From positions 62,001 through 126,000 of the forward strand of contig JACQFX010000013.1 in assembly GCA_016199835.1 (NCBI GenBank): a stretch of 64,000 nt of DNA. The letters run 5' to 3'. The notes under the pieces are model-generated. The model had not been told where the DNA came from and searched no databases. It saw only the letters and a program-made list of their open reading frames with translations. Numbering within the stretch: position 1 is the stretch's first letter; every line of letters starts with the position of its first letter. This document shows, in pieces, positions 35,741 through 46,528 of this stretch. Source of the DNA: Nitrosomonadales bacterium (lineage in GTDB: Bacteria; Pseudomonadota; Gammaproteobacteria; Burkholderiales; Gallionellaceae). The position numbers and the translations under genes are program-made.

Positions 35741-35821
35741 TTGTAGGGTGGGCACGTTTGTTGTGCCCACGCAGTCTGCGGATATTATTCCGGGTGGGCA
35801 CAACAAACGTGCCCACCCTAC
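35741..35821. repeat. GTAGGGTGGGCAC inverted repeat
   Basis: Arms of about 30 bp (GTAGGGTGGGCACGTTTGTT and its complement) flank about 25 bp between the alpha-E and Anbu genes. The arms are nearly perfect and could form a strong hairpin. Confidence 0.88.
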
Positions 35822-35829
35822 CATGCTCG

Positions 35830-36819
35830 TCATTGCCCGGCAAACTCGATCTCGGTCTGATTGGTGCCGGTCGGCTGGCTGTCGTCAAGGTAGGCGTGGA
35901 AATACTGGCGCGTCAGTACGTCATGGATCTCGCCCAATTCGGCTTGCAGCAAATCCAGCAATTCATGCAGTGCGACGGAACTCAGACCGCTGGTAGGGCT
36001 TTGCTCGATACGGTGGCGCAGTTGGGCGGCGAGCTGTTGCAACTGTTGCGATTTCGGCATGAGTTTAAAGCAGTCTTCAATTTCGCTCAGGCAGTGTTCG
36101 ACGCTGCGCGGGAAGCGCAGATCGCACAGCAGGAAGGCGACCACTTCGTCGCTGCGCACGTGCATGCTGATCTTGCGGCGGTAGGTCTGGTAGGCGGACA
36201 GGGAATTCAGTGTGCTCATCCAGATGCGTTCCATCAGGGCTTCGTGCAGCACGCTGTCTTGGGGAAATTGCACGGCGGAATTGAGATCGAGGATACGCGT
36301 GGTCATGTCGGCGCGTTCGATGTTGCGACCCAGTTTGAGCACTTGGTAGGCGATGTCGTGCGACATGGTTCCGGCGATCAGGCCGATGATGGCGTGACGC
36401 TGTTCGATGATGTTGTTCAGCACCATATAGCGGTCGCGTCGGCTGCGACAAGCGATGGCGGCGTTGTCGCGCACGTACAGGTAGAGGCTGTTGATGCGTT
36501 CCCACATTTCGGCGGGGAGCACTTCGCGCAGCGTGCGCGTGTTCTCGCGGGCGTATTGCACGCACGACAGGATGGAACTCGGATTGCGTGTGTCCTCGAT
36601 CAGGAAACGCATGATGGCTTCTTCGTTGGCCTCCGGGTAATTCTGCTGGAATAAATTGTCCAGTCCAGCGATCTCGATCAGATTGGCCCAGCCAAATGAG
36701 GCGCCGAGCGGCAGGTCGAGCAGGACGTGCGTGGTGCTGTTGATGAGACGGGCGGTGTTTTCGGCGCGCTCCAGATAACGCGCCATCCAGTACAGATTTC
36801 CTGCTGCGCGGGCCAACAT
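35830..36819 (-). CDS. Alpha-E domain protein
   Basis: A 329-aa helical protein of the alpha-E family, with the conserved opening MLARAAGNLYWMARYLERAE and further RxxxR helical signatures (GRNIERADMTTRILDL). The family always lies beside a circularly permuted ATP-grasp protein and is thought to work with it in making a peptide-like modification or small peptide. The stop of the ATP-grasp gene overlaps this start by one base. Confidence 0.92.
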   Translation of the reverse strand: MLARAAGNLYWMARYLERAENTARLINSTTHVLLDLPLGASFGWANLIEIAGLDNLFQQNYPEANEEAIMRFLIEDTRNPSSILSCVQYARENTRTLREVLPAEMWERINSLYLYVRDNAAIACRSRRDRYMVLNNIIEQRHAIIGLIAGTMSHDIAYQVLKLGRNIERADMTTRILDLNSAVQFPQDSVLHEALMERIWMSTLNSLSAYQTYRRKISMHVRSDEVVAFLLCDLRFPRSVEHCLSEIEDCFKLMPKSQQLQQLAAQLRHRIEQSPTSGLSSVALHELLDLLQAELGEIHDVLTRQYFHAYLDDSQPTGTNQTEIEFAGQ

Positions 36820-38270
36820 CAGAGAGCCTCCTCTTCAACGATCCAGGTGTCCTTGCTGCCGCCGCCCTGCGAGGAGTTGACCACCAGCGAACCTTGTCGC
36901 ATAGCCACCCGCGTCAATCCGCCTGTGGTGGCGTAGAGCTGATCCGATTGCAATACGAAGGGGCGCAGGTCGAGATGGCGCGGCGCGAGTTTTCCGTCCA
37001 CCAGCGTGGGGGCGGTGGAGATGTCGAGCGTGGGTTGCGCCATATAGTTGCGCGGGTTGGCGCGGATGAGTTCGGCGAATTGTGCGCGTTCTTCAGGCGT
37101 GGCGCGCGGGCCGATAATCATGCCGTAGCCGCCGGATTCATTGGCGGGCTTGACTACCAGTTTGTCCAGATTAGCCAGCACGTAGTCGCGCTGCTCTTCA
37201 ACCATGCACAGATAGCTGGGCACGTTGGCGAGAATAGGATCTTCGTTCAGATAGTAGCGGATGATCTGTGGCACAAAGGTGTACACCACCTTGTCGTCCG
37301 CCACGCCCGCGCCGGGCGCATTGGCGATGCCTACGTTGCCGCTGCGCCAGGCGCGCATCAGGCCGCGCACACCGAGTACCGACTCCGGATTAAAGACTTC
37401 CGGATCAAGGAAGGCATCATCGACGCGGCGATAGATCACATCCACGCGTTGCAAGCCGGCAATGCTTTTCATATAGACCACATCGTCGCTGCCCACGATG
37501 AGATCAGATCCTTCCACCAGATAGGCGCCCATTTGCTGCGCCAGATAACTGTGTTCGAAATACGCCGAGTTATAGATGCCCGGCGTCAGCACCGCGATGA
37601 CGGGCTGGTCGCCGGGACGTGGCGACAGGGCGGCGAGTGTGCGGTGGAGCTGTGTGGGGTAGTCGTCCACGGGCAGGATGTTCGTGGTGCGGAACACCTC
37701 GGGAAATATCCGTTTCATGACCTGGCGATTCTCCAGCATGTAGGACACACCGGAAGGAACACGCAGATTATCTTCCAGCACATACACTGTGCCATCGCGA
37801 TCGCGCACCAGATCAGTGCCGCAGATGTGCGCCCACACGCCAAAGCGGGGCGTGATGCCCACGCATTGCGGGCGGAAGTTGGCGGAGTCTTCCAGTACCT
37901 CGGCGGGGAAGACGCCGTCCTTGATGATGCGTTGCTCGTTGTACAGGTCGTTGATGAACAGATTCAGCGCGCTCAATCGCTGCTTCAGCCCGGCCTGTAT
38001 GCGTTCCCATTCGCTGCGCGCCATCACGCGCGGAATGGGATCGAACGGCCAGACGCGATCTATGTTGCCGGACTCGCTGTAGATGGTGAACGTGATGCCC
38101 ATCGCCATGATGGTGGCGTCCACGGCCTGACGGCGTGCGGCCAGTTCGTTCTCGTCCAGCGAATTCAGATAAGCGAACAAGGGCTGCGCCACCGGGCGCG
38201 GATGCAGGTCGCGGCCCAGCAGCTCGTCATAGGCGGTGTTGCTTGTGTATTCGGATGAGGCGAGTTCCAT
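36819..38270 (-). CDS. Circularly permuted type 2 ATP-grasp protein
   Basis: A 483-aa ATP-grasp ligase-like protein. Diagnostic segments are RVWPFDPIPRVMARSEWERI, the LRVPSGVSYMLENRQ box, GVRGLMRAWRSGNVGIANAP with a circularly permuted order, and KPANESGGYGMIIG near the C-terminus. It probably forms an amide bond using ATP; the substrate is unknown. It is the first gene of the ATP-grasp/alpha-E/Anbu operon, which lies between two nif blocks without obvious functional connection. Confidence 0.93.
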   Translation of the reverse strand: MELASSEYTSNTAYDELLGRDLHPRPVAQPLFAYLNSLDENELAARRQAVDATIMAMGITFTIYSESGNIDRVWPFDPIPRVMARSEWERIQAGLKQRLSALNLFINDLYNEQRIIKDGVFPAEVLEDSANFRPQCVGITPRFGVWAHICGTDLVRDRDGTVYVLEDNLRVPSGVSYMLENRQVMKRIFPEVFRTTNILPVDDYPTQLHRTLAALSPRPGDQPVIAVLTPGIYNSAYFEHSYLAQQMGAYLVEGSDLIVGSDDVVYMKSIAGLQRVDVIYRRVDDAFLDPEVFNPESVLGVRGLMRAWRSGNVGIANAPGAGVADDKVVYTFVPQIIRYYLNEDPILANVPSYLCMVEEQRDYVLANLDKLVVKPANESGGYGMIIGPRATPEERAQFAELIRANPRNYMAQPTLDISTAPTLVDGKLAPRHLDLRPFVLQSDQLYATTGGLTRVAMRQGSLVVNSSQGGGSKDTWIVEEEAL

Positions 38271-38365
38271 GATGGTACACAGTAGTTTGCTTGCGACATA
38301 CTAAGCGAATACTGTGCCACGGCAGAACAAGTGCCTGTGCCCCCATTAAATGCCGTGCGTATCTT

Positions 38366-38821
38366 TTAGCTGTCTTGCAGTTCGCGCGGTGAACATGCCG
38401 GATCTTGCGGCACGCAGGGAGCATGCACAATTGATCTCGGGCAGGTTTCCAGATCAATTCTGAGTCCAGGCGTCAGCCCCAGCCAAGCGTGTATCTTTTC
38501 CTGATCGAAGCCGATTTCTCTTCGCCCATCCGCTTCCATCAGCGGACGGCGGATCAGTAATGGATCATCGAGCATTAGCCCCAGTGCTGTTTCCGCATCC
38601 AGCAATTCCGGCACGACTGCGCCAGATTTCACGCGCGGAGCAGCGCGATTGAACCATTCGGCGACGGGGCGCTCGCCGAAGAATTCCAGCAGCCGCTCCT
38701 GCGTCCACGGTTCGGCCAGCAGATTGCGTGCGATGACCGCATGACCGGCGGCGGCAAGCAACGCCTTCTGCTTGGCGTTGTTGCCACAGCCGGGTTTTTC
38801 GTAAAATATGATTGTGGTCAT
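38366..38821 (-). CDS. ArsC-like nitrogenase-associated protein (NifO type)
   Basis: A 151-aa thioredoxin-fold protein of the ArsC/Spx family. It begins MTTIIFYEKPGCGNNAKQKA, where the arsenate-reductase C-X2-C-like site is reduced to one cysteine, and continues with LLAEPWTQERLLEFFGERPV and DPLLIRRPLMEADGRREIGF. This matches the nitrogenase-associated family that includes NifO. It lies downstream of nifHDK and a ferredoxin on the same strand. Arsenate reduction is unlikely given the context. Confidence 0.85.
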   Translation of the reverse strand: MTTIIFYEKPGCGNNAKQKALLAAAGHAVIARNLLAEPWTQERLLEFFGERPVAEWFNRAAPRVKSGAVVPELLDAETALGLMLDDPLLIRRPLMEADGRREIGFDQEKIHAWLGLTPGLRIDLETCPRSIVHAPCVPQDPACSPRELQDS

Positions 38822-38822
38822 A

Positions 38823-38894
38823 AAACCAGCTGGTAGCCTGTAGCTCGTAGCGGGTAGCCGATCTCGGTTTTGCTACAAGCCACCAGCTACAGGC
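38823..38894. repeat. CAGCTGGTAGCCTGTAGC inverted repeat
   Basis: CCAGCTGGTAGCCTGTAGC near 38825 and GCTACAGGCTAGCTG near 38888 form an imperfect hairpin between the ferredoxin and the NifO-like gene. Confidence 0.65.
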
Positions 38895-38906
38895 TAGCTG
38901 CTTCAA

Positions 38907-39254
38907 TCAGAACTTTACCAGTATATCTTCATTGCGCACGATGAACTGGCAAGCCAATCTCCATGGTGGCGGCACGTCGCTGTTTTCGGCGGCTTCGATC
39001 TGTTCCTTGCTGATCTTGCCCGCGAGTTTCAGCGCGGTCTTTTCTTTTTCGGTCAGGTTCACGCCCAGCGGCTGTTTATTCCCAAGTATGGTGACCTGGA
39101 TCGCACAGGAACCGCATTCGCCGTTCTCACATTCGAAATCCATCGGTATCTTGTGTTCCTTGGCGACGCTGAGCAAGGAGCTGGTGTCGCCTGCCGTGGC
39201 GTACACCGTGATGTCTTTTTTCAGCTTGGGCGAGCTGAAGGTTATGTTGGCCAT
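38907..39254 (-). CDS. Nif-linked [2Fe-2S] ferredoxin downstream of nifK
   Basis: A 115-aa ferredoxin with CENGECGSC (C-X4-C-X2-C) around residue 42 and a later LAC as fourth ligand (PPWRLACQFIV). The stretch LTEKEKTALKLAGKISKEQI lies between. Similar genes lie after nifHDK in other betaproteobacteria, and an electron-transfer role for nitrogenase is inferred. It lies 90 bp after nifK across a hairpin. Confidence 0.88.
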   Translation of the reverse strand: MANITFSSPKLKKDITVYATAGDTSSLLSVAKEHKIPMDFECENGECGSCAIQVTILGNKQPLGVNLTEKEKTALKLAGKISKEQIEAAENSDVPPPWRLACQFIVRNEDILVKF

Positions 39255-39290
39255 GATGTTCCTTTTCTATATGCAAACCCTCTCCCCCAG

Positions 39291-39316
39291 CCCCTCTCCC
39301 GCCTGCGGGAGAGGGG
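39291..39316. repeat. Hairpin between nifK and the ferredoxin gene
   Basis: A perfect 12-bp stem, CCCCTCTCCCGC/GCGGGAGAGGGG, with a CT loop. It may reduce read-through or protect the nifHDK message from 3' decay. Confidence 0.8.
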
Positions 39317-39343
39317 TGCGCGTAGCGCTGGAGAGGGGTGTTT

Positions 39344-40888
39344 TTAACGCACGATGTCGTAGCTGATGTCGGTCTTGGCCGTGATGATCGTGCTTTGATC
39401 CAGGCGCTCGAACATTTCATCCAGAATCATCACCAGTACACGCAGCCCGCCTTCGTAGCCCCAGATCGGGAAACGATGGTAGTGGTGACGGTCGAAAATC
39501 GGGAAGCCCAATCTGATCAGCGGCACGTTGCAATCGCGTTCCAGATACTTGCCGTGCGTGTTGCCGATCAGGTAGTCCACCGGTTCGGTGAACAGCAGCG
39601 AGCGCAGATGCCACATGTCCTTCTTCGGATACACCTTGCAGTTCTTGCCGAACGGGCTGGCATCGAACAGGGCCTGTACCTTGGCGGCCCACTTGTCGTC
39701 GCCGTTGGTGGACAGAACGGTTGTCGGCTCAGCGCCCAATTCCAGCAAGAATGCAGTCAGGCCCAGCATCAGGTCGGGATCGCCGTACAGCGCGAACTTC
39801 TTGCCGTGAATCATGGCTTGCGAGTCGGCGATGGCATCCACCAGACGACCGCGTTCCTTGGTCAGCGCGTCAGGGATAGCCTTACCGGTCAGGCGCGACA
39901 CTTCCATCAGGAACTTGTCGGTGCCGCCCACGCCTACCGGGTGGTTCAGCGCCACGGTTTCCTGGCCTTTTGTAGCGATGTATTTGAGCGTCTTCTCGGT
40001 GCAGTATTCCTGGAACGAGATCGTGGCGGAAGCGTTGAGCGCTGCCTTCACTTCTTCCTTGGTGGTGCCGCCGTCGTACATGCGGTATTCGCCGTCGGTA
40101 GGCGTATCCCAGATGTCGGAGGTGTCGCCGAGGATGGTGTAGTCCACGCCCATTGCACCCAGCAGACGCTTGATCTCGCGCAGGTTGCCGGTGGTGTAGC
40201 CGTCGAAGCCACCGATGAAGTTGAGCTTGCCTGCGACCGGTTTTGCATCGCCTGCCTTGCTCCAGAAGTGCTCGACGATGCCCTTGAGCGCGTTGTCGTA
40301 GCCGGTGACATGGCTGCCGACGAAAGCGGGAGTGTGGGCGAACGGCACGTCGAAGTCTTCGGGCACGCTGCCCTTGCTCTTCGCTGTCTTGATGAAACTG
40401 TCCAGATCGTCGCCGATCACCTCGGCCATACAGGTGGTGGACACGGCGATCATGTCCGGCTTGTACATGCTGTAGGCATTGGCCAGGCCGTCGACCATAT
40501 TGTTGAGACCGCCGAACACCGCTGCATCTTCCGTCATCGAGGAAGAGACGCAGGAGGTCGGTTCCTTGAAGTGACGCGAGAAGTGCGAGCGGTAGTAAGC
40601 GACGCAGCCTTGCGAACCGTGCACGAAAGGCAGGGTGTTGGCAAAACCGACGGCGGCGAACACCGCGCCCAGCGGCTGGCAAGCCTTGGCCGGATTCACG
40701 GTCAGCGCTTCGCGGGCGAAGTTCTTGTCCTGATACTCCTTGGTCTTGGTCCATTCCTGAATCTCGATGATCTTCTGTTCAGGGTGCTTGTACTCGAAGT
40801 TCTTTTGCTTGTTCTCGAACATCGAGGTGTATTCCGGCTGACGGAACAACAGTTCGTGGTCTATAACTTTTTCAGCGTTTTGTGACAT
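39344..40888 (-). CDS. nifK: Nitrogenase MoFe protein beta subunit NifK
   Basis: NifK (514 aa) with NifD carries the P-cluster. P-cluster cysteine contexts are visible: [36 protein letters not shown] and the [13 protein letters not shown] box. The ATG at 40888 has GGAG six bases upstream; a TTG four codons earlier overlaps that site and is less likely. It follows nifD by about 90 bp, with a GTAGG repeat in between. Confidence 0.98.
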   Translation of the reverse strand: MSQNAEKVIDHELLFRQPEYTSMFENKQKNFEYKHPEQKIIEIQEWTKTKEYQDKNFAREALTVNPAKACQPLGAVFAAVGFANTLPFVHGSQGCVAYYRSHFSRHFKEPTSCVSSSMTEDAAVFGGLNNMVDGLANAYSMYKPDMIAVSTTCMAEVIGDDLDSFIKTAKSKGSVPEDFDVPFAHTPAFVGSHVTGYDNALKGIVEHFWSKAGDAKPVAGKLNFIGGFDGYTTGNLREIKRLLGAMGVDYTILGDTSDIWDTPTDGEYRMYDGGTTKEEVKAALNASATISFQEYCTEKTLKYIATKGQETVALNHPVGVGGTDKFLMEVSRLTGKAIPDALTKERGRLVDAIADSQAMIHGKKFALYGDPDLMLGLTAFLLELGAEPTTVLSTNGDDKWAAKVQALFDASPFGKNCKVYPKKDMWHLRSLLFTEPVDYLIGNTHGKYLERDCNVPLIRLGFPIFDRHHYHRFPIWGYEGGLRVLVMILDEMFERLDQSTIITAKTDISYDIVR

Positions 40889-40931
40889 GGCAGTCTCCAA
40901 ATAAGTGTTACTTCAGAATCCTTAAATCTCA

Positions 40932-40977
40932 TGTAGGTCGGGCTCCGCCCGACATGGCGGGCAAAGCCCGCCCTACG
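40932..40977. repeat. GTAGG double hairpin between nifD and nifK
   Basis: GTAGGTCGGGCTCCGCCCGAC and GGCGGGCAAAGCCCGCC are adjacent hairpins ending in CCTAC, directly after the nifD stop codon and within the nifHDK message. Confidence 0.82.
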
Positions 40978-40979
40978 AA

Positions 40980-42431
40980 TTACTTCCAGGGGGCTTTGGT
41001 CAGGCTCCACACCGGGCTGTTGATGGCCATGTCCATATCGCGCGCGAAAATGGCGAAGCCGTCGTAGCCGTGGTAAGGGCCGGAGTAATCCCAAGAGTGC
41101 ATCTGGCGGAACGGCACGCCCATTTTCTGGAACACGTACTTTTCCTTGATGCCTGAGCCGACCAGATCGGGCTGGATTTTTTCCACAAACTTTTCGAATT
41201 CGTAACCGGTCACGTCGTCGTACACCAGCGTGGAATCCTTGATGTAATCGGTGGTGCGCTGGTAATCGTCGTTGTGGGCGAACTCGTAACCGGTGCCGAC
41301 CACTTCCATGCCGAGGTCTTCATACGCGCCGATCACGTGACGCGGACGCAAGCCGCCGACGTACAGCATCACCTTCTTGCCTGCGAGGCGCGGTTTGAAG
41401 TTGGCGATGACTGCATCCACCAGCGGGCGGTACTTGGCGATGACACGTTCAGCGCCTTCCTTGATCTTGTCATCGAAGTGGCTGGCGATTTCGCGCAAGG
41501 ACGCTTCGATCTTGGACGGGCCGAAGAAGTTGTACTCGACCCACGGCGTGCCGTACTTTTCTTCCATGTGACGCGAGATGTAGTTCATCGAACGGTAGCA
41601 GTGCAGCACGTTGAGCTTGGCCTTGGGCGTATTCTCGATTTCCGCGATGGTGCCGTCGCCGGACCATTGTGCGATCACGCGCAGACCCATCTCTTCCAGC
41701 AGGATACGCGAAGACCAGGCATCGCCGCCGATGTTGTAGTCGCCGATGATGGCCACGTCATAAGGTGTTGCTACGAACGCATTCTTGTTCGGGTCGGTCT
41801 TGTCGAACACCCAGTCGCGGATCATGTCGTTGGCGATGTGGTGGCCCAGCGATTGCGACACGCCACGGAAACCTTCGCAGCGCACCGGCACGATGGTCTT
41901 GCCGTTGAGTTCCTTGGATTTCTTTTTTGACACGGCTTCAATGTCGTCGCCGATCAGGCCGATTGGGCATTCCGATTGCACCGAGATCCCCTTGTTCAGC
42001 GGGAACAACACTTCGATTTCGTCGATCAGCTTTTCAAGTTTCTTGTCGCCGCCGAACACGATGTCCTTTTCCTGGAAGTCGGAGGTGAACTGCATGGTGC
42101 CGAAGCTATCGATGCCGGTGGTGCCGATGTAGTAGTTGCGGCGCGTGGCCCAGGAATACTGGCCGCAGCCGACCGGGCCGTGGGAAATGTGGATCATGTC
42201 CTTGATCGGGCCCCACACCACGCCCTTGGAACCGGCGTAAGCACAGCCGCGCACGGTCATCACGCCAGGCAGCGATTTGATGTTGGACTTCACGCCGCAA
42301 TCGCTCTTGCCTTCTTCGTGCACGCCGAGGTGCTTGGCGCGGCGCTTGGCGGACTTCTCCGGGTAGACGCTGAGAACTTCTTCGATCAGTTCCTTGTTGC
42401 GTGTCTTCGTTTGTTCAGCAGTAAGGCTCAT
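40980..42431 (-). CDS. nifD: Nitrogenase MoFe protein alpha subunit NifD
   Basis: NifD (483 aa) binds FeMo-co. The FeMo-co ligands fall in [20 protein letters not shown] (cysteine) and [20 protein letters not shown] (histidine). P-cluster cysteines lie in [26 protein letters not shown] and [13 protein letters not shown]. The sequence is of the molybdenum type, consistent with NifQ, ModABC and NifEN here. It is preceded by a strong hairpin in the nifH-nifD gap. Confidence 0.98.
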   Translation of the reverse strand: MSLTAEQTKTRNKELIEEVLSVYPEKSAKRRAKHLGVHEEGKSDCGVKSNIKSLPGVMTVRGCAYAGSKGVVWGPIKDMIHISHGPVGCGQYSWATRRNYYIGTTGIDSFGTMQFTSDFQEKDIVFGGDKKLEKLIDEIEVLFPLNKGISVQSECPIGLIGDDIEAVSKKKSKELNGKTIVPVRCEGFRGVSQSLGHHIANDMIRDWVFDKTDPNKNAFVATPYDVAIIGDYNIGGDAWSSRILLEEMGLRVIAQWSGDGTIAEIENTPKAKLNVLHCYRSMNYISRHMEEKYGTPWVEYNFFGPSKIEASLREIASHFDDKIKEGAERVIAKYRPLVDAVIANFKPRLAGKKVMLYVGGLRPRHVIGAYEDLGMEVVGTGYEFAHNDDYQRTTDYIKDSTLVYDDVTGYEFEKFVEKIQPDLVGSGIKEKYVFQKMGVPFRQMHSWDYSGPYHGYDGFAIFARDMDMAINSPVWSLTKAPWK

Positions 42432-42538
42432 GTTGCCCTCCTAAATGTTAAGTAAAAATCTGTTCAGCTCAGCAAAGGACGCGCGGGTCCGTATTGCTCC
42501 TGTTTCAATTTGCATGCCCTTTACGGAGCTGCCTGATC

Positions 42539-42570
42539 AACCGTTCGCCCGATGAACCGGGCGAACGGTT
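42539..42570. promoter_or_regulatory. Strong hairpin between nifH and nifD
   Basis: A perfect 13-bp stem (AACCGTTCGCCCG/CGGGCGAACGGTT) with a six-base loop lies just after the nifH stop in a 155-bp gap. Such a structure can stabilise the nifH message or terminate part of transcription, so that NifH is made in excess over NifDK. Confidence 0.85.
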
Positions 42571-42586
42571 TCAGTCATTAAGACGA

Positions 42587-43480
<894 letters not shown>

Positions 43481-43547
43481 TTAAAAACCAAACTCAACGA
43501 TCAATCCTGTGGTGCCTTGTTGTGTATCTGCCCCGCGCCTTTACCTT

Positions 43548-43563
43548 AGCAAGCGCTGTGCCA
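43548..43563 (-). promoter_or_regulatory. Sigma-54 promoter of nifHDK
   Basis: On the reverse strand TGGCAC-AGCGC-TTGCT is an exact -24/-12 match, about 85 bp upstream of the nifH start. Confidence 0.95.
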
Positions 43564-43642
43564 CCACCACGGATATTGTTTATCACCATGTTCCATATGT
43601 ATTTTTTATACTCGCAGACAGGCTTGTAGCAATGCTGCTACC

Positions 43643-43658
43643 TGTAGCGATTGCTACA
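43643..43658. promoter_or_regulatory. NifA upstream activator site 1 for nifH
   Basis: TGT-AGCGATTGCT-ACA, 79 bp upstream of the -24 element. The interior is itself palindromic, and a near match without a full ACA half lies next to it at 43624. Confidence 0.88.
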
Positions 43659-43701
43659 AAGCACGACAATCTAACGGCAGGGCGCAGCCAGAGGTTTTAT
43701 G

Positions 43702-43717
43702 TGTTGGTTAGCAGACA
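43702..43717. promoter_or_regulatory. NifA upstream activator site 2 for nifH
   Basis: TGT-TGGTTAGCAG-ACA, about 140 bp upstream of the -24 element, a second consensus match. Confidence 0.7.
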
Positions 43718-43789
43718 GACTGTGCAGCAATTACGCTACAATCGCGAGAACGGTGCTTGTGTTTTAAGCGCAGCGCACCCGCCCTCCAG

Positions 43790-43827
43790 GTGGAGGCAGG
43801 AGGCAGGAGGCAGGAGGCAGGAGGCAG
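43790..43827. repeat. Heptanucleotide tandem repeat AGGCAGG
   Basis: About five consecutive AGGCAGG-type 7-bp units lie upstream of the nifH control region and just downstream of the glycosyltransferase stop. Such a run is prone to change in copy number. No function is evident. Confidence 0.85.
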
Positions 43828-43852
43828 AAAATGATAAATGCCTGATTCTCTG

Positions 43853-45349
43853 CTACGCGCTGAAATACTTCTCGCAGAAGTAACATGGCGCGTGAGGCAG
43901 GAACTTCGGGATGTTGTAATACTTGTCCTTGATCGGCCTCAGCACATGCTCCCGGTATTGCGCATAATCAAAACCGTAGCCCAGTACAAAATAGAACGTC
44001 ACGCCGCGCAGCACAAACTGCCGGACTTCCACACGCCGGAAATATGGCGAGTATTGCGCCAGGTCGGGTGCGGATTTTCTCACGATCACCATGTCGCGCC
44101 CGCCGAACTGGTGGAAATCGGTGACGATGTCATCCTGCCGCGCGTAATGCGAACCCTCGCCGAACACGACGAAGTTCTTGCCGTAATGGTAGGAGATGAT
44201 CGCCGCCGAAGTGTAGCCGTCGGCAGCCAGAATGAATCCTTGCTGCTCGAACGGCCTCACCTTCTCCACAATCTCGTTGTTCTTGAACATGAACACGATG
44301 CCGTCGTACAGCTTGTGCTGCTTCCAGGTGTCCATAGGCAGAACTGCGATCACCGCAATGGCCACCAGATGTGCCGCGCTGAACCATGCCATGAACTTGA
44401 GCGACTTCTTCAACTCTTCGCGCGACAGGAACAGGTACAGCAGCAAATAGAAGAAAGGATAGAACGCCAGCACCCAATGCAGGCCGATGACTTTCTTGAA
44501 CGACAGCAGCATGAAAGCCGCCATCGGCAGCAGAAAGGCGCAGGCGAACAATCTGTAGTGGTCGCGCCTGATCTTGCGCCCGAATTCCGCGCGATGCTTG
44601 AACAGGTAATATACGACCGGCGGCGTCATCAAATATATCTGCGTACCAATAAAGATCGCCACCTTGCCCAGCGAGAACTCTTCGCCTTCGTTACGGTTGT
44701 ACAGATTGAACAGGATATTGTCCCAGCAATGCGTGTAATTCCACCAGAGATTGAGCAACGCGAACGGTAGCGCCGCGAGGAACAGCAGGGCTGCGCCCTT
44801 GAGCTTGCCCCTGCCGCCGAGAACAAAGTACGACAGATAGCCCAGCCCGAGCAGCACGGCAAAATATTTCGACAGAAACGCCAGGCCGAATAAAACGCCG
44901 GACAACGCGTACCAGCCCATGCTGTCCCGTTGCAACGCCTTGACCAGCGCCGCGACGGACAGGAACGCGAACAGGATCAGCGGCGTGTCGGTCGTGATCA
45001 GCACGTTCAAAATATTCAGCGGCGAAACCAGATACAGGATCGCCACCAGTGCCGCCTTATTCTCGTCGTGCGGCTTGAGCAGTTGATAGATGCCGAGACC
45101 GATCAGCGAGGAAAGCAGGATGGCAGGCAAGCGCAGCATCACTTCCGAGCTGCCAAAATAAAGCAGCATCTGAAGTATCCAGCCAACCATGGGCGGATGA
45201 TCGTAGTAACCGAGATCGGGATGATGTGCCCAGACGATGAAATAAGCCTCGTCGCCCGACATGGGAAGTAACCACGCGAGGATGAACTTGATCGCCAGCG
45301 TGGCCAGCAGAATGAACTTGAAGGACGCGTTCAGATTCATCAGCTTCAT
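43853..45349 (-). CDS. GT39/ArnT-like membrane glycosyltransferase
   Basis: A 498-aa integral membrane protein with about ten to twelve membrane segments. Near the N-terminus GDEAYFIVWAHHPDLGYYDH contains the acidic residue of the first periplasmic loop that is catalytic in ArnT/PMT-type enzymes, and LYLVSPLNILNVLITTDTPL follows. The family transfers sugars from polyprenyl phosphates to lipid or protein at the periplasmic face; the acceptor is unknown. It is transcribed towards the nifH control region and convergent with no gene. Confidence 0.88.
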   Translation of the reverse strand: MKLMNLNASFKFILLATLAIKFILAWLLPMSGDEAYFIVWAHHPDLGYYDHPPMVGWILQMLLYFGSSEVMLRLPAILLSSLIGLGIYQLLKPHDENKAALVAILYLVSPLNILNVLITTDTPLILFAFLSVAALVKALQRDSMGWYALSGVLFGLAFLSKYFAVLLGLGYLSYFVLGGRGKLKGAALLFLAALPFALLNLWWNYTHCWDNILFNLYNRNEGEEFSLGKVAIFIGTQIYLMTPPVVYYLFKHRAEFGRKIRRDHYRLFACAFLLPMAAFMLLSFKKVIGLHWVLAFYPFFYLLLYLFLSREELKKSLKFMAWFSAAHLVAIAVIAVLPMDTWKQHKLYDGIVFMFKNNEIVEKVRPFEQQGFILAADGYTSAAIISYHYGKNFVVFGEGSHYARQDDIVTDFHQFGGRDMVIVRKSAPDLAQYSPYFRRVEVRQFVLRGVTFYFVLGYGFDYAQYREHVLRPIKDKYYNIPKFLPHAPCYFCEKYFSA

Positions 45350-45358
45350 TTTGCAGAA

Positions 45359-46528
45359 TTACCCATGAATTTCCTTTGCCAGTTCGGCGAGTGAAATTGC
45401 CTCGATATCCTCGGCAATGCGATAGCGCTCCTTGCCCGGATAAACGACAAACTTGCGCAACGGGTTAAGGTCGGCGCAGGCCGCATGGAAGCCGCGCTCC
45501 ACCCTGGGCGCCAGACTGCGCTTGATCTCGATGGCGCACAGCTTGCCGTCCGGCCAGGCCAGCAACAGGTCGATCTCGGCACCGCCGCTGGTGCGGTAAA
45601 AATAAGCTTGCACATCGCTTCCCTGTGCGGCAGCCAGCAGATTCTCGATGACAAAGCATTCCCAGCTTGCCCCCACCACGGGGTGGGCAAGCAGTGTTTC
45701 CTTGTCCGCGATGCCGAGCAAGGCATGAACCAGGCCGCTGTCGCGCACATAAACCTTGGGCGCCTTGACCAGACGCTTGCCCAGATTGGCGTGCCAGGGA
45801 GGCAGGCGGCGCACCAGCAACAGGTCAACCAGCAAATCCAGGTAACTGCCCGCAGTCTTCACATCCACGCCCAGATTGCGCGCCAACTGGGCCGTGTTGA
45901 GCAAACCTCCCTGATGATGCGCGAGCATGCCCCAGAAGCGGCGCAGCGTTTCGGCGGCGATGCGCGGGCCGAACTGCGGAATGTCGCGCTCAAGATAAGT
46001 GCGGATGAAATCCTGCCGCCAGCGCAGGCTGCGCGCCTCATCTTTTGCGAGCAGACTTTCCGGAAACCCGCCGCGCACCCACAGCACATCGTCGGGCAGA
46101 TGCGGCGTTTCCAGAATCTGAAAGGGGGAAAGTTCGAGGTAAGCGATGCGCCCGGCCAGCGTTTCGCCGGTTTGCTTGAGCAGGTCGAGCGATGCGGAAC
46201 CCAGCAACAAATACTGCCCAGCCCGCCGCCCGGCACGACGATTCTTGTCTATGAGGCCGCGCAGCACGGGAAACAGACCGGGCACCCGATGCACCTCATC
46301 GAGGATGACCAGCTTGTCGCCGTGATCGGCGAGATAAAGCTCCGGCTGCGCGAGCCTGGCCCTGTCCTGCTCGGATTCCAGATCGAGGTAAAGCGCTTGC
46401 CCGCCTTGGGCGTTGCCCACCTCCAGCGCCAGCGTGGTCTTGCCCACCTGGCGCGGCCCCAGCAATGCCACCGCCGGGGAACTAGCGAGTGCGTCGGCGA
46501 GTATCGGGATGAGGGTACGCTTAATCAT
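45359..46528 (-). CDS. AAA+ ATPase with DUF4143 domain
   Basis: A 389-aa protein of the AAA_14/DUF4143 group, with Walker [17 protein letters not shown], Walker [13 protein letters not shown], the [20 protein letters not shown] sensor region, and a C-terminal DUF4143 nuclease-like part with [15 protein letters not shown] and [11 protein letters not shown], a PD-(D/E)XK-type pattern. Genes of this kind are common, often acquired horizontally, and their function is not known. MIKRTL at 46528 is chosen as the start; an ATG at 46564 is also open. Confidence 0.88.
   Translation of the reverse strand: MIKRTLIPILADALASSPAVALLGPRQVGKTTLALEVGNAQGGQALYLDLESEQDRARLAQPELYLADHGDKLVILDEVHRVPGLFPVLRGLIDKNRRAGRRAGQYLLLGSASLDLLKQTGETLAGRIAYLELSPFQILETPHLPDDVLWVRGGFPESLLAKDEARSLRWRQDFIRTYLERDIPQFGPRIAAETLRRFWGMLAHHQGGLLNTAQLARNLGVDVKTAGSYLDLLVDLLLVRRLPPWHANLGKRLVKAPKVYVRDSGLVHALLGIADKETLLAHPVVGASWECFVIENLLAAAQGSDVQAYFYRTSGGAEIDLLLAWPDGKLCAIEIKRSLAPRVERGFHAACADLNPLRKFVVYPGKERYRIAEDIEAISLAELAKEIHG

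Noticed and set aside
38366-38821. Arsenate reductase
   Set aside because: The ArsC fold is present, but the sequence fits the nitrogenase-associated group and lies behind nifHDK; no other ars gene is near.
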